From Streptomyces sp. SID13726 (lineage in GTDB: Bacteria > Actinomycetota > Actinomycetes > Streptomycetales > Streptomycetaceae), in assembly GCF_010548375.1 (NCBI RefSeq), contig NZ_JAAGLY010000005.1, positions 62,001-126,000 on the forward strand: DNA of 64,000 nt. Reading direction: 5' to 3'. The notes beneath the pieces were generated by a model. That model was not told the origin of the DNA and made no database searches. It was given only the letters and a program-made list of their open reading frames with translations. Below, piece after piece: positions 1-7,866 of this stretch (positions within the stretch are counted from its first letter, which is position 1; the number at the start of each line of letters is the position of its first letter). A program made the position numbers and the translations under genes.

Positions 1-1644
1 CGGGGGGACCGTGAAGGGGATGCCTGGGGTGAGGGTGGTGAGGGATTTTGCCTCGGCCGGGGTGGTCCAGGTCGCGGTGTCGTTCTCCAGGGTGAACGCC
101 TCACGCATGACCTTCGCCGTGGCCGGGATGAAGGGTTCCGAGACCACCGCGTAGAGGTGGATCAGGTTCATCGCGGTGCGCAGGGTGAGGGCCGCGGCGG
201 GCTGGTCGGTCTTGATCTCCAGCCAGGGGGCCTTCTCCTCCAGGTAGGAGTTGCCGGCCGACCACAGGGCGCGCAGGGCCGCCGCCGCCTTGCGGAACTG
301 GAGGGACTCCAGCTGCGACTCGTACTCCGCGAGGAGCTCCGCGATCTGCTCGCCGAGCCGGGTCTCCGCCTCGCCGGGCTCGCCGCCCGCGGGAACCTCG
401 TCGCCGAAGCGCTTCTTGGAGAAGGAGAGGACGCGGTTGACGAAGTTGCCGAGGGTGTCCGCCAGATCCTTGTTCACCGTCGCCGTGAAGTGCTCCCAGG
501 TGAAGGACGAGTCGTCCGACTCCGGGGCGTTGGCGATGAGGAAGTAGCGCCAGTAGTCGGCGGGGAGGATCTCAAGAGCCTGGTCGGTGAAGACGCCCCG
601 CTTCTGGCTCGTGGAGAACTTCCCGCCGTAGTACGTCAGCCAGTTGAAGGACTTGACGTAGTCGACCTTCTTCCACGGCTCGCGGACACCCAGCTCGGTC
701 GCCGGGAACATCACCGTGTGGAACGGGACGTTGTCCTTCGCCATGAACTCGGTGTAGCGGACCTCCGCGTCCACGTCGTACCACCACGACTTCCAGTCGC
801 GGGTCGACGGGTCCTCGTCCGACCACTCCTTCGTCGCCGCGATGTACTCGATCGGGGCGTCGAACCAGACGTAGAAGACCTTGCCCTCCGCCGCCAGCTC
901 CGGCCAGGTGTCGGCCGGTACCGGCACGCCCCAGTCGAGGTCACGGGTGATCGCCCGGTCGTGCAGGCCCTCGGTGAGCCACTTGCGGGCGATGGAGGAG
1001 GACAGGTGCGGCCACTCGCCCTCGTGGGCGGCCACCCACTCCTCGACCTCGTTCTGCAGCTTGGACTGGAGGAGGAAGAGGTGCTTGGTCTCGCGGACCT
1101 CCAGGTCGGTGGAGCCGGAGATCGCCGAGCGCGGGTTGATCAGGTCGGTGGGGTCCAGGACCCGGGTGCAGTTCTCGCACTGGTCGCCGCGGGCCTTGTC
1201 GTAGCCGCAGTGGGGACAGGTGCCCTCGACATAGCGGTCCGGCAGGAAACGGCCGTCGGCGGGCGAGTAGACCTGGCGGATCGCCCGCTCCTCGATGAAG
1301 CCGTTCTCGTTCAGCTTGCGGGCGAAGTGCTGGGTGATCTCGACGTTCTGCTCGCTGGAGCTGCGGCCGAAGTAGTCGAAGGCCAGCGCGAAGCCGTCGT
1401 AGACCGCCTTCTGCGCGTCGTGCGCCTGCGCGCAGAACTCGGCGACCGGGAGCCCGCGCTCCTTCGCCGCCAGCTCGGCCGGGGTGCCGTGCTCGTCCGT
1501 CGCGCAGATGTAGAGGACATCGTGACCACGCTGGCGGAGGTACCGGGAGTACACGTCCGCCGGGAGCATGGACCCCACCATGTTGCCCAGGTGCTTGATC
1601 CCGTTGATGTACGGAAGGGCGCTGGTGATGAGGTGTCGAGCCAT
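1..1644 (-). CDS. metG: Methionyl-tRNA synthetase (3' end beyond window)
   Basis: Class I aminoacyl-tRNA synthetase that charges tRNA-Met for cytoplasmic translation. The N-terminus reads MARHLITSALPYINGIKHLG, containing the HIGH-type motif (HLGN). A four-cysteine zinc knuckle (CPHCGYDKARGDQCENC) lies near residues 142-158, and the KMSKS-type loop appears as KFSTSQKRG near residue 342, a variant normal in this bacterial subfamily. The anticodon-binding helical domain runs on to the window edge, so 548 codons are visible and the C-terminus is missing. The ATG at 1642-1644 has a GGGAG ribosome site about 9 nt upstream. The VWA gene upstream is on the same strand but separated by a hairpin, so co-transcription looks unlikely. 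Identity is essentially certain. Confidence 0.98.
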   Translation of the reverse strand, partial: MARHLITSALPYINGIKHLGNMVGSMLPADVYSRYLRQRGHDVLYICATDEHGTPAELAAKERGLPVAEFCAQAHDAQKAVYDGFALAFDYFGRSSSEQNVEITQHFARKLNENGFIEERAIRQVYSPADGRFLPDRYVEGTCPHCGYDKARGDQCENCTRVLDPTDLINPRSAISGSTDLEVRETKHLFLLQSKLQNEVEEWVAAHEGEWPHLSSSIARKWLTEGLHDRAITRDLDWGVPVPADTWPELAAEGKVFYVWFDAPIEYIAATKEWSDEDPSTRDWKSWWYDVDAEVRYTEFMAKDNVPFHTVMFPATELGVREPWKKVDYVKSFNWLTYYGGKFSTSQKRGVFTDQALEILPADYWRYFLIANAPESDDSSFTWEHFTATVNKDLADTLGNFVNRVLSFSKKRFGDEVPAGGEPGEAETRLGEQIAELLAEYESQLESLQFRKAAAALRALWSAGNSYLEEKAPWLEIKTDQPAAALTLRTAMNLIHLYAVVSEPFIPATAKVMREAFTLENDTATWTTPAEAKSLTTLTPGIPFTVPP

Positions 1645-1716
1645 CGGGGGCTGCTCCCAGGTCGGGTGGTTTCAAACGTGTGCTTGCGAACCTTGAAATC
1701 GTATCCGACACGGGTG

Positions 1717-1758
1717 GGCCGCCCGCTTCCCGTTTTAGGGGGTGGGAAGGGGGCGGCC
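1717..1758 (-). terminator. Hairpin terminator after the VWA gene
   Basis: Inverted repeat with arms 1717-1731 and 1744-1758 (14 of 15 bp paired) and a 12-nt loop containing TTTT. It starts about 40 nt past the stop codon of the VWA gene and lies upstream of metG, both on the minus strand. There is no clear U-tract, as is usual in Streptomyces. Confidence 0.6.
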
Positions 1759-1799
1759 GCTTGTCTCCGAGGGGGGTGCGGTGGTGCGGTGCTACGGCG

Positions 1800-3584
1800 T
1801 CACGGGCGCCAGTTCGCCAGGATGCCCTCGTAGATCTCCGTGTCCGTGAGCTCCTTCGGGGTCTCGCCCGCGAGGAAGTGGGAGGTGTTGGGGAGCTTGA
1901 GCTTGCGGAGGTAGTCGAAGGCCTTGTTCTCCGGGTCACCGAAGGCGACGAACGAGAAGAAGACCGTGGGGTGGGTCTTCGCCGCGGCCGTGAGGGCCTG
2001 GGTGGCGGGGGTCTTCGCGTCCGGGGCGCCGTCGGTCTGGAACACCACCAGGGCGGGGGTGTCCGGGTTCTCCTTGGTGTGGTGCGCGAGGACTTCCTCG
2101 ACGGCCGCGTGGTAGCTGGTACGGCCCATGCGGCCGAGCCCTGCGTGCAGGTCGTCGATCTTGTTCTCGTGGTCGGTGAGGGTGAGTTCGCCGGTGCCGT
2201 CGAGTTCGGTGGAGAAGAAGACGACGTGGACCGTGGCGGTGGGGTCCAGGTGCGCGGCGAGGGCGAGGGTCTGCTCGCCGAGGGCCTGGGCGGAGCCGTC
2301 CTTGTAGTACGCGCGCATGCTCGCGGAGCGGTCCAGGACGAGGTACGTCTTGGCGGTGGTGGTGTTGAGGTCGTGGGTGGAGAGGGTGGTCGCGGCGGCG
2401 TCGTAGGCCGTGCGGAGGGTGGGGGGTACGGCCTTTTCGTTCCCACCCGCACCACCCGCACCACCTGTGCCGGTCTCGTCGTCGGCTGCGATCGCTGCCG
2501 CGAGGGGTTCGGGGGCGGGGGCGGGTTCGGGGCTGACCTCGGCGGTCGGCTCCGGCTCCGGCTCCGGCTCTACGGTGGTCTCGGGCTCCGGGTCGGGGGT
2601 GACCTCGGCGACCGGCTCGGGCTCGGGCTCCGGAGTGGGTTCCGCTTCCTCGGCGGCCACGGGCTCGGGGGCCTCGGCGGCCGGCTCCGGTGACTTCTCT
2701 TCCTCCACCGCTACGGGCGCGGGCTCATCGGCCACCGGCTGCTCTACGGCGGTGTCCTCGGCCCCCTTCTCCTCGGCGACCGGCTCTTCCGCCGGGGCCT
2801 CGGGCTCAGCCGGTGCCGCCTCTTCCGCCGCGGGCGGCTCGACAGCCGTCTCCTCAGCGGGCTCGTCGGCGACAGCTGCCTCAGCGACCGGCTCCTCGGC
2901 GACCGGCTCCGCTACGGCGGTCTCGGGCTCAGCGGCCTCCGCCACCGGCTCCACCACCGCGGCCTCCGGCTCCCCGGCAGGCGTCGCCTCCGTCACCGGC
3001 TCCGTCGCCACGGCGGTCTTGGGCTCAGCCGACGTCTCCCCAAGCACCGCTTCCTCAGCGACCGTCGCTTCAGCAGGCACGTCCCGCTCAGCGACCGGCT
3101 CCTCGGCCACCGGCTCCTCAGCGACCGGCGCCTCCACAGGCGCCTCCCGCTCAGCCGCCGGCTCCTCAGCCGTCGCCTCCTCGGTCACCGGCGTCTCGAC
3201 AACCACCGGCTCCTCAGCCGCTGACTCCTCAGCCACCGGCGTCTCGACAACCACCGGCGTCTCCGCCCCCGCCGTCTCCGTCGCAGCCGCATCCCCCTCC
3301 CCAGGCGACTGCTTGGGCACTGCCACCTTGTCGAAGGCAGCCGAGACGAGCTCGTGCTCGGACTCCGTGGAGAGCGTGGCGGAGCGCGGCTCGGGGACCG
3401 TTGCCGCAGCGGGCGTCGGTGTCGGCTCTGTCGTGGCGGTGGAGGCCGGTGTCGGCTCCGTCGCCGGGGACGGGAGCTTCGGTTCCGTCGCCTCCTGCGA
3501 AGGAACCGCACCCTCTGCCTCGGTGGCCGCGGCCTTGCGTGATCGGCCGCCGAACGCGTTCCGCAGGAGAGTGAGAATGCCCAT
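1800..3584 (-). CDS. VWA-domain protein (TerF-like) with Ala/Glu/Pro-rich arm
   Basis: 594 aa when started at the ATG at 3582-3584 (MGILTLLRNAFGGRSRKA). The reading frame stays open upstream to 3704, but that stretch looks non-coding. Three parts are visible: a short basic N-terminus, about 350 residues of low-complexity EEPVAE/PAEEPV-type repeats, and a von Willebrand factor A domain from about residue 400 to the end. The MIDAS residues are present: D-R-S-A-S near 415, a Thr in GRTSYH, and the Asp of FQTDGAPD. The fold resembles the TerF-type VWA domain of tellurium/stress proteins, which bind a divalent metal and partner proteins. No signal peptide is seen, so it is probably cytoplasmic. 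The role is unknown; the acidic arm may act as a flexible or metal-binding tether. Confidence 0.85.
   Translation of the reverse strand: MGILTLLRNAFGGRSRKAAATEAEGAVPSQEATEPKLPSPATEPTPASTATTEPTPTPAAATVPEPRSATLSTESEHELVSAAFDKVAVPKQSPGEGDAAATETAGAETPVVVETPVAEESAAEEPVVVETPVTEEATAEEPAAEREAPVEAPVAEEPVAEEPVAERDVPAEATVAEEAVLGETSAEPKTAVATEPVTEATPAGEPEAAVVEPVAEAAEPETAVAEPVAEEPVAEAAVADEPAEETAVEPPAAEEAAPAEPEAPAEEPVAEEKGAEDTAVEQPVADEPAPVAVEEEKSPEPAAEAPEPVAAEEAEPTPEPEPEPVAEVTPDPEPETTVEPEPEPEPTAEVSPEPAPAPEPLAAAIAADDETGTGGAGGAGGNEKAVPPTLRTAYDAAATTLSTHDLNTTTAKTYLVLDRSASMRAYYKDGSAQALGEQTLALAAHLDPTATVHVVFFSTELDGTGELTLTDHENKIDDLHAGLGRMGRTSYHAAVEEVLAHHTKENPDTPALVVFQTDGAPDAKTPATQALTAAAKTHPTVFFSFVAFGDPENKAFDYLRKLKLPNTSHFLAGETPKELTDTEIYEGILANWRP
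2480..3480 (-). repeat. Coding low-complexity repeats (Ala/Glu/Pro-rich)
   Basis: Degenerate in-frame repeats encoding blocks such as VAEEPVAE, VVETPVAEE and PEPEPEP inside the VWA gene. Unit length is irregular (mostly 15-24 bp). Length may vary between strains. Confidence 0.7.
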
Positions 3585-3759
3585 GTGCGCAACCCTTCGC
3601 ATGAGTTGATGCCCGTCAATCCCTGGCCAGGACGGACACGTAAGGTTAGCGGCCCTTGATGGCGATCTTGGGCAGGGGCGGGTGCCCGGGACGCCCGCAG
3701 TCAAGACCTACTTCCGGACTTCACCCACGGACGTCCCCAACTTTCCTACGTCCACCCCG

Positions 3760-3781
3760 GGTTCATCCACCGTTCACCGCA
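3760..3781 (+). promoter_or_regulatory. PHO box (PhoP operator) upstream of phoX
   Basis: Two 11-bp direct repeat units, GGTTCATCCAC and CGTTCACCGCA, lie in tandem. This gives GTTCATC and GTTCACC spaced exactly 11 bp, matching the Streptomyces PHO-box pattern (GTTCACC-like 7-mers in 11-bp units). The gene start is 76 bp downstream. A weaker unit (CTTCACCCACG) lies at 3719-3729. The match fits the encoded phosphatase, so phosphate-starvation control by PhoP is inferred. Confidence 0.7.
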
Positions 3782-3856
3782 CCGCCCCGCTCTCGCACAA
3801 ACGCGCCCCTACCGTCCGTCACGCGAGCTTCAAGGGGAAGCAAGGGGAGAGTAAAA

Positions 3857-5935
3857 GTGCGTATACAGCTGCCGTTGATCGACACCCGGGCCGGCAAAGA
3901 GTCGCATCCCGGCGGGCGGTCCGCCCTGACCTGCCGTTTCCGGTGTGGTGACGCCTGTTTCCACCCGGCGCCCAACACCTCCGCCAACCCGTACGTCGGC
4001 GATGTCATCGCCACCGCCCTCAGCCGCCGTTCGATGATGCGCGCCGCCGCCGTCGTGACGGTCGCGGCCGCCGCCGGCACCGCGGGCACCGTCGTGGGCG
4101 CCCCGTCCGCCGAAGCGGCTCCGCTGGGCACGCACAAGCCCAAGCCCAGGCCCAAGGGCGCCCGCGGTCTGCGGTTCACCCCCGTCGCCCCCAACACCGC
4201 CGACACCGTGACCGTCCCGGCCGGGTACTCCCAGAACGTCGTCGTCCGCTGGGGCGAGCCCATCCTGCGCGGTGCCCCCGCCTTCGACCCGGACCGGCAG
4301 ACCGCCGCCGCCCAGGCCGGTCAGTTCGGGTACAACAACGACTTCCTCGCGCTGCTGCCCGTGCCGGGCGAGCGTGGCCGGCAGGTGCTCGTCGCCAACC
4401 ACGAGTACACCGACGAGGTCCTGATGTTCCGCGGCTACGACGCCGCCAACCCCACCCGCGAGCAGGTCGAGATCGCCTGGGCCGCGCACGGGCTCGGGGT
4501 CGTCGTCGTGGAGGAGAACCGGAAGAACGGCGCGCTGACCGTCGTACCCCGTCATCACCTCAACCGGCGCGTCACCGCCACCACCGAGTTCCGGCTCACC
4601 GGTCCCGCCGCCGGGTCCGACCTCCTCAAGACCTCCGCCGACCCGACCGGCCGCAAGGTCCTCGGCACGCTCAACAACTGCTCCGGCGGTACGACCCCGT
4701 GGGGCACCACGCTGCACGGCGAGGAGAACTTCAACCAGTACTTCGCCAATGCGAGCCGGGCGACGGACAAGCGGTACGGCCTCGGGACCGGCGCCAGCGA
4801 GCGCAAGTGGGAGCGGTTCGACAAGCGGTTCGACGTCGCCCAGGAGCCCAACGAGTCCCACCGCTTCGGGTACGTCGTCGAGCTCGACCCGTACGACCCC
4901 TCCTCCGCGCCCCGCAAGCACACCGCGCTCGGCCGGTTCAAGCACGAGGGCGCGACCGTACGGCTCACCCACGACGGGCGCCCTGTCGTGTACTCCGGGG
5001 ACGACGAGCGGTTCGACTACTTCTACAAGTTCGTCGGCAGCAAGCGGATGAAGCACGGCAGCAGCAGGGCCGTGCGCGAGCACAATCTGTCGCTGCTCGA
5101 CGAGGGGACGCTCTACGTCGCCCGGCTCACCGGCGACTCCCCCGCCATCGAGATCGACGGCACCGGGAAGCTGCCCGCCGACGGGGAGTTCGACGGCAGC
5201 GGAGAGTGGATCCCGCTGGCCACCGCCACCGCGAAGGGGGCCGTGTCGCATGTCGAGGGCATGTCCGCCGACGAGGTGTTCGTCTTCACCCGGCTCGCCG
5301 GGGACAAGGTCGGCGCGACCAAGATGGACCGGCCCGAGGACATCGAGCCCAACCCGCACTCCGGCAAGGTGTACGTCGCCCTGACGAACAACACCAACCG
5401 CGGTGTCGGCTCCAACGGCCCCGCCGACGAGGCCAACCCGCGCAACGCCAACAAGCACGGGCACATCCTGGAGCTGACCGAGCGCTGGAACCGGCCCGAG
5501 AGCACGAAGTTCGCCTGGACGCTGTTCCTCGTCGCCGGTGACCCGGAGGACCCCGCCACCTACTTCGCCGGGTTCCCGAAGGACGACGTCAGTCCCATCT
5601 CCTGCCCCGACAACGTGGCCTTCGACCCGCACGGCAACCTGTGGATCTCCACCGACGGCAACCAACTCGGCTCCCACGACGGACTGTTCGGCGTCGCGAC
5701 CAAGGGCGAGCGGCGCGGTGAGCTGAAGCAGTTCCTGACCGTGCCGACCGGCGCGGAGACCTGCGGTCCGCTGGTCCAGGACCGGCGTGTGCTGGTGGCC
5801 GTGCAGCACCCGGGCGAGATCAGCGGGGCGACGGTCGAGGCACCGGCGAGCACCTGGCCCGACGGCCCGGGGAAGATCGTGCGGCCCGCGGTCGTGGCCG
5901 TGTGGCGCAAGGACGGCGACGACATCGGCGTCTGA
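3857..5935 (+). CDS. phoX: PhoX-family phosphatase, Tat-exported (DUF839)
   Basis: 692 aa from GTG 3857, which has AGGGGAGA 6 nt upstream. The frame is open further upstream but without a ribosome site. The N-terminal leader includes CRFRCGDACFH, typical of actinobacterial PhoX leaders, then the twin-arginine signal SRRSMMRAAAVV around residues 56-67, followed by an Ala-rich h-region. The rest matches the PhoX/DUF839 beta-propeller, including the EENFNQYF region, YSGDDERFDYFYKF, EDIEPNPHSGKVYVALTNN and SCPDNVAFDPHGNLWISTDG. Known PhoX enzymes are Ca/Fe-dependent extracellular alkaline phosphatases that release phosphate from organic esters. A PHO box upstream supports a phosphate-scavenging role. 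Substrate range cannot be told from sequence. Confidence 0.93.
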   Translation: MRIQLPLIDTRAGKESHPGGRSALTCRFRCGDACFHPAPNTSANPYVGDVIATALSRRSMMRAAAVVTVAAAAGTAGTVVGAPSAEAAPLGTHKPKPRPKGARGLRFTPVAPNTADTVTVPAGYSQNVVVRWGEPILRGAPAFDPDRQTAAAQAGQFGYNNDFLALLPVPGERGRQVLVANHEYTDEVLMFRGYDAANPTREQVEIAWAAHGLGVVVVEENRKNGALTVVPRHHLNRRVTATTEFRLTGPAAGSDLLKTSADPTGRKVLGTLNNCSGGTTPWGTTLHGEENFNQYFANASRATDKRYGLGTGASERKWERFDKRFDVAQEPNESHRFGYVVELDPYDPSSAPRKHTALGRFKHEGATVRLTHDGRPVVYSGDDERFDYFYKFVGSKRMKHGSSRAVREHNLSLLDEGTLYVARLTGDSPAIEIDGTGKLPADGEFDGSGEWIPLATATAKGAVSHVEGMSADEVFVFTRLAGDKVGATKMDRPEDIEPNPHSGKVYVALTNNTNRGVGSNGPADEANPRNANKHGHILELTERWNRPESTKFAWTLFLVAGDPEDPATYFAGFPKDDVSPISCPDNVAFDPHGNLWISTDGNQLGSHDGLFGVATKGERRGELKQFLTVPTGAETCGPLVQDRRVLVAVQHPGEISGATVEAPASTWPDGPGKIVRPAVVAVWRKDGDDIGV

Positions 5936-5996
5936 GCCGGGGCGAAGGCCGAGTCAGCCGGGGCGAAGGCCGCGTCAGCCGCGTCAGCCGCGTCGG
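5935..5996. repeat. Short tandem repeats between phoX and the LysR gene
   Basis: Two copies of a 21-bp unit (AGCCGGGGCGAAGGCCG plus 4 bp), followed by 9-bp AGCCGCGTC units, in the gap between the convergent genes. No hairpin function is obvious. Confidence 0.6.
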
Positions 5997-6007
5997 CCCG
6001 TCGCCGG

Positions 6008-6994
6008 TCAGGGAGCGGCCGGAACCGTCGGTCGCGCCCCCCGGCGATCGGCCGCGGGCGTGGCTCCGGTCCCGGCCCCGGTCCCGGCCAGTTCCAGCCA
6101 TTCCCGGTACGCCGGCGCCTGCCGAGCGGTCTCCCAGTACGCCTCCTCCAGCGCCGGACGGACCCCGTCCAGGTCCGTCTCGGTGCGGGCGGCGAGCAGC
6201 AGCCGTACGCCGAGCGGGTCGCCGTGCAGGCGCCGTACCGCCATGTCGGGGCGGGGGACCCGGGTGGGCTGGCAGACGGTGACGACCTCGCCGGTGGCGA
6301 CCAGGGCGTCGGCCGTGTGGTAATCGCCGTGCAGGACCACGGGGTTGACGCCGGAGGCGCGGAACATCCGCTGCACGGCGTCCCATTCGCCGTCGACCGT
6401 GGGGTCGATCATCCAGCGGTCCGAGGCCAGGTCGGCGACGGCGACCACGGGTTTCGCGGTCGCCGGGTGGTCGGCCGGCAGCGACACGAACTGCGGCTCG
6501 CGCTCGACCAGGACCCGCAGGCACAGCTCCCTCGGGATGTGCAGCGGACAGCCCTCCACCTCGTGCACGAAGGCCACGTCGAGCTGGCCGTCGGCGACCA
6601 TTCGCAGCAGGGCGTTGGGGGAGACGTTCATGTCGAGGGTGGGGTCCTGGCCGTGGGCGCGCAGCCGGCGCAGCCAGCCGGACAGGGCCCGGCTCGCGGT
6701 GGACCCGATGCGCAGCTGCGGACCGCCCGTGGCGGCGGCGCGGGCGTCGGCCACCAGGGAGCGCATCTCGGCCACCAGGGGGCGGGCGCGGCTGAGGACG
6801 AGTCTGCCCAGCGGGGTCGGGCGGCAGCCGGATCTCGCGCGGACGAACAGCGGGCCGCCCAGGGCCTGTTCGATCCGGCGCAGCTGGGTGCTCAACGACG
6901 GCTGGGCCACGCCCAGTTGGCGGGCGGCCCGGTGCAGGCTGCCGGTGTCGGCGATGGCGCACAGCGCGCGGAGGTGTCTCACCTCAAGGTCCAT
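6008..6994 (-). CDS. snpR: LysR-family regulator divergent from snapalysin (SnpR-type)
   Basis: 328 aa from ATG 6992-6994 (MDLEVRHLRALCAIADTGS). The upstream in-frame extension to 7111 runs through the promoter region and is rejected. The N-terminal winged HTH covers about residues 1-60 (GSLHRAARQLGVAQPSLSTQ). A periplasmic-binding-type effector domain follows from about 90 to 295, then a low-complexity tail. It is transcribed divergently from a snapalysin gene across a 149-bp gap, the arrangement known for snpA/snpR in S. lividans and S. coelicolor, where the LysR protein activates the protease gene. A T-N11-A inverted repeat lies in the gap. The gene symbol rests on this context. Confidence 0.88.
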   Translation of the reverse strand: MDLEVRHLRALCAIADTGSLHRAARQLGVAQPSLSTQLRRIEQALGGPLFVRARSGCRPTPLGRLVLSRARPLVAEMRSLVADARAAATGGPQLRIGSTASRALSGWLRRLRAHGQDPTLDMNVSPNALLRMVADGQLDVAFVHEVEGCPLHIPRELCLRVLVEREPQFVSLPADHPATAKPVVAVADLASDRWMIDPTVDGEWDAVQRMFRASGVNPVVLHGDYHTADALVATGEVVTVCQPTRVPRPDMAVRRLHGDPLGVRLLLAARTETDLDGVRPALEEAYWETARQAPAYREWLELAGTGAGTGATPAADRRGARPTVPAAP

Positions 6995-7049
6995 GCGATC
7001 GGAGCGTAAGCCTGGGGCAGAGGTTGCACCAGATGTGTGCGACGGCGGG

Positions 7050-7066
7050 GATAGGGCCGCGCTATC
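7050..7066. promoter_or_regulatory. LysR-type operator between snpR and snpA
   Basis: The inverted repeat GATAG-N7-CTATC contains the T-N11-A core expected for LysR-family binding. It lies 56 bp upstream of the LysR start codon and 77 bp upstream of the snapalysin start. Confidence 0.5.
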
Positions 7067-7143
7067 GCCGGTTGGCATCATCACAGCCGCCGCACAGGCA
7101 CCGACACTCACATCGACGACTCACCCCCACCAAGGAGTCCTCG

Positions 7144-7806
7144 ATGCGCAAGCACACCTGTGCCCTCGCCGCGACAGCGGTGGCCCTCGGCCTGGCAACG
7201 GCCGTTCCGGCAGCGGCGGTTCCGTCCACCGTGACCCCGGCCCAGGCACCGCGGGCCGGCTACACCGCTTCCTCGACGACGGACACCAGCGACGCCTTCT
7301 TCCAGGCCGTGCTGAGGTCCGTGGCCGAGAAGCGGGCCGCGAACCCGAACAGCGCCGCCGCCGTCACCGTCGTCTACGACGCCTCCAGAGCACCCACGTT
7401 CAGCGCCCAGATAGCCCGCAGCACCCAGATATGGAACAGCGCGGTCTCCAACGTCCAGCTCCGGTCGGGGTCTTCGTCGAGCGCCGACTTCTCCTACCGC
7501 GAGGGCAACGACTCGCGCGGCTCGTACGCCTCCACGGACGGGCACGGCAGCGGTTACGTCTTCCTGGACTACCGGCAGAACCAGCAGTACGACTCCACCC
7601 GCGTCACCGCGCACGAGACCGGCCACGTACTCGGCCTTCCGGACCACTACACCGGCCCGTGCAGCGAGCTGATGTCGGGCGGCGGCCCCGGCACCTCCTG
7701 CACCAACTCCATCCCGAACGCGGCCGAACGCAACCGCGTGAACCAGCTGTGGGCCAACGGCCTGGCCGCGGCCATGGACAAGGCCCTGGAGAAGTCCGGG
7801 CGTTAG
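7144..7806 (+). CDS. snpA: Snapalysin (M7 neutral zinc metalloprotease)
   Basis: 220 aa secreted protease. The ATG at 7144 has a perfect AAGGAG (7132-7137) at 6-nt spacing. Signal peptide is roughly residues 1-29 (MRKHTCALAATAVALGLATA, Ala-rich cleavage region), followed by a short propeptide and a compact catalytic domain. The zinc site is HETGHVLGLPD: His157, Glu158, His161 and Asp167, where the Asp third ligand in place of His or Glu is diagnostic of family M7. Two cysteine-containing segments (GPCSEL and TSCTNS) probably form the conserved disulfide. Snapalysins hydrolyse milk proteins and feed peptides to the cell. A LysR activator is divergent. Confidence 0.96.
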   Translation: MRKHTCALAATAVALGLATAVPAAAVPSTVTPAQAPRAGYTASSTTDTSDAFFQAVLRSVAEKRAANPNSAAAVTVVYDASRAPTFSAQIARSTQIWNSAVSNVQLRSGSSSSADFSYREGNDSRGSYASTDGHGSGYVFLDYRQNQQYDSTRVTAHETGHVLGLPDHYTGPCSELMSGGGPGTSCTNSIPNAAERNRVNQLWANGLAAAMDKALEKSGR

Positions 7807-7821
7807 CCACCACCCCCCACC

Positions 7822-7859
7822 CCGGTGCGGGCCGCCACCACGAGGGCGGCCCGCACCGG
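7822..7859. terminator. Bidirectional terminator
   Basis: A perfect 15-bp stem, arms 7822-7836 and 7845-7859, with an 8-nt loop, between the convergent ends of snpA and the FUSC gene. Confidence 0.85.
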
Positions 7860-7866
7860 CATGCGG

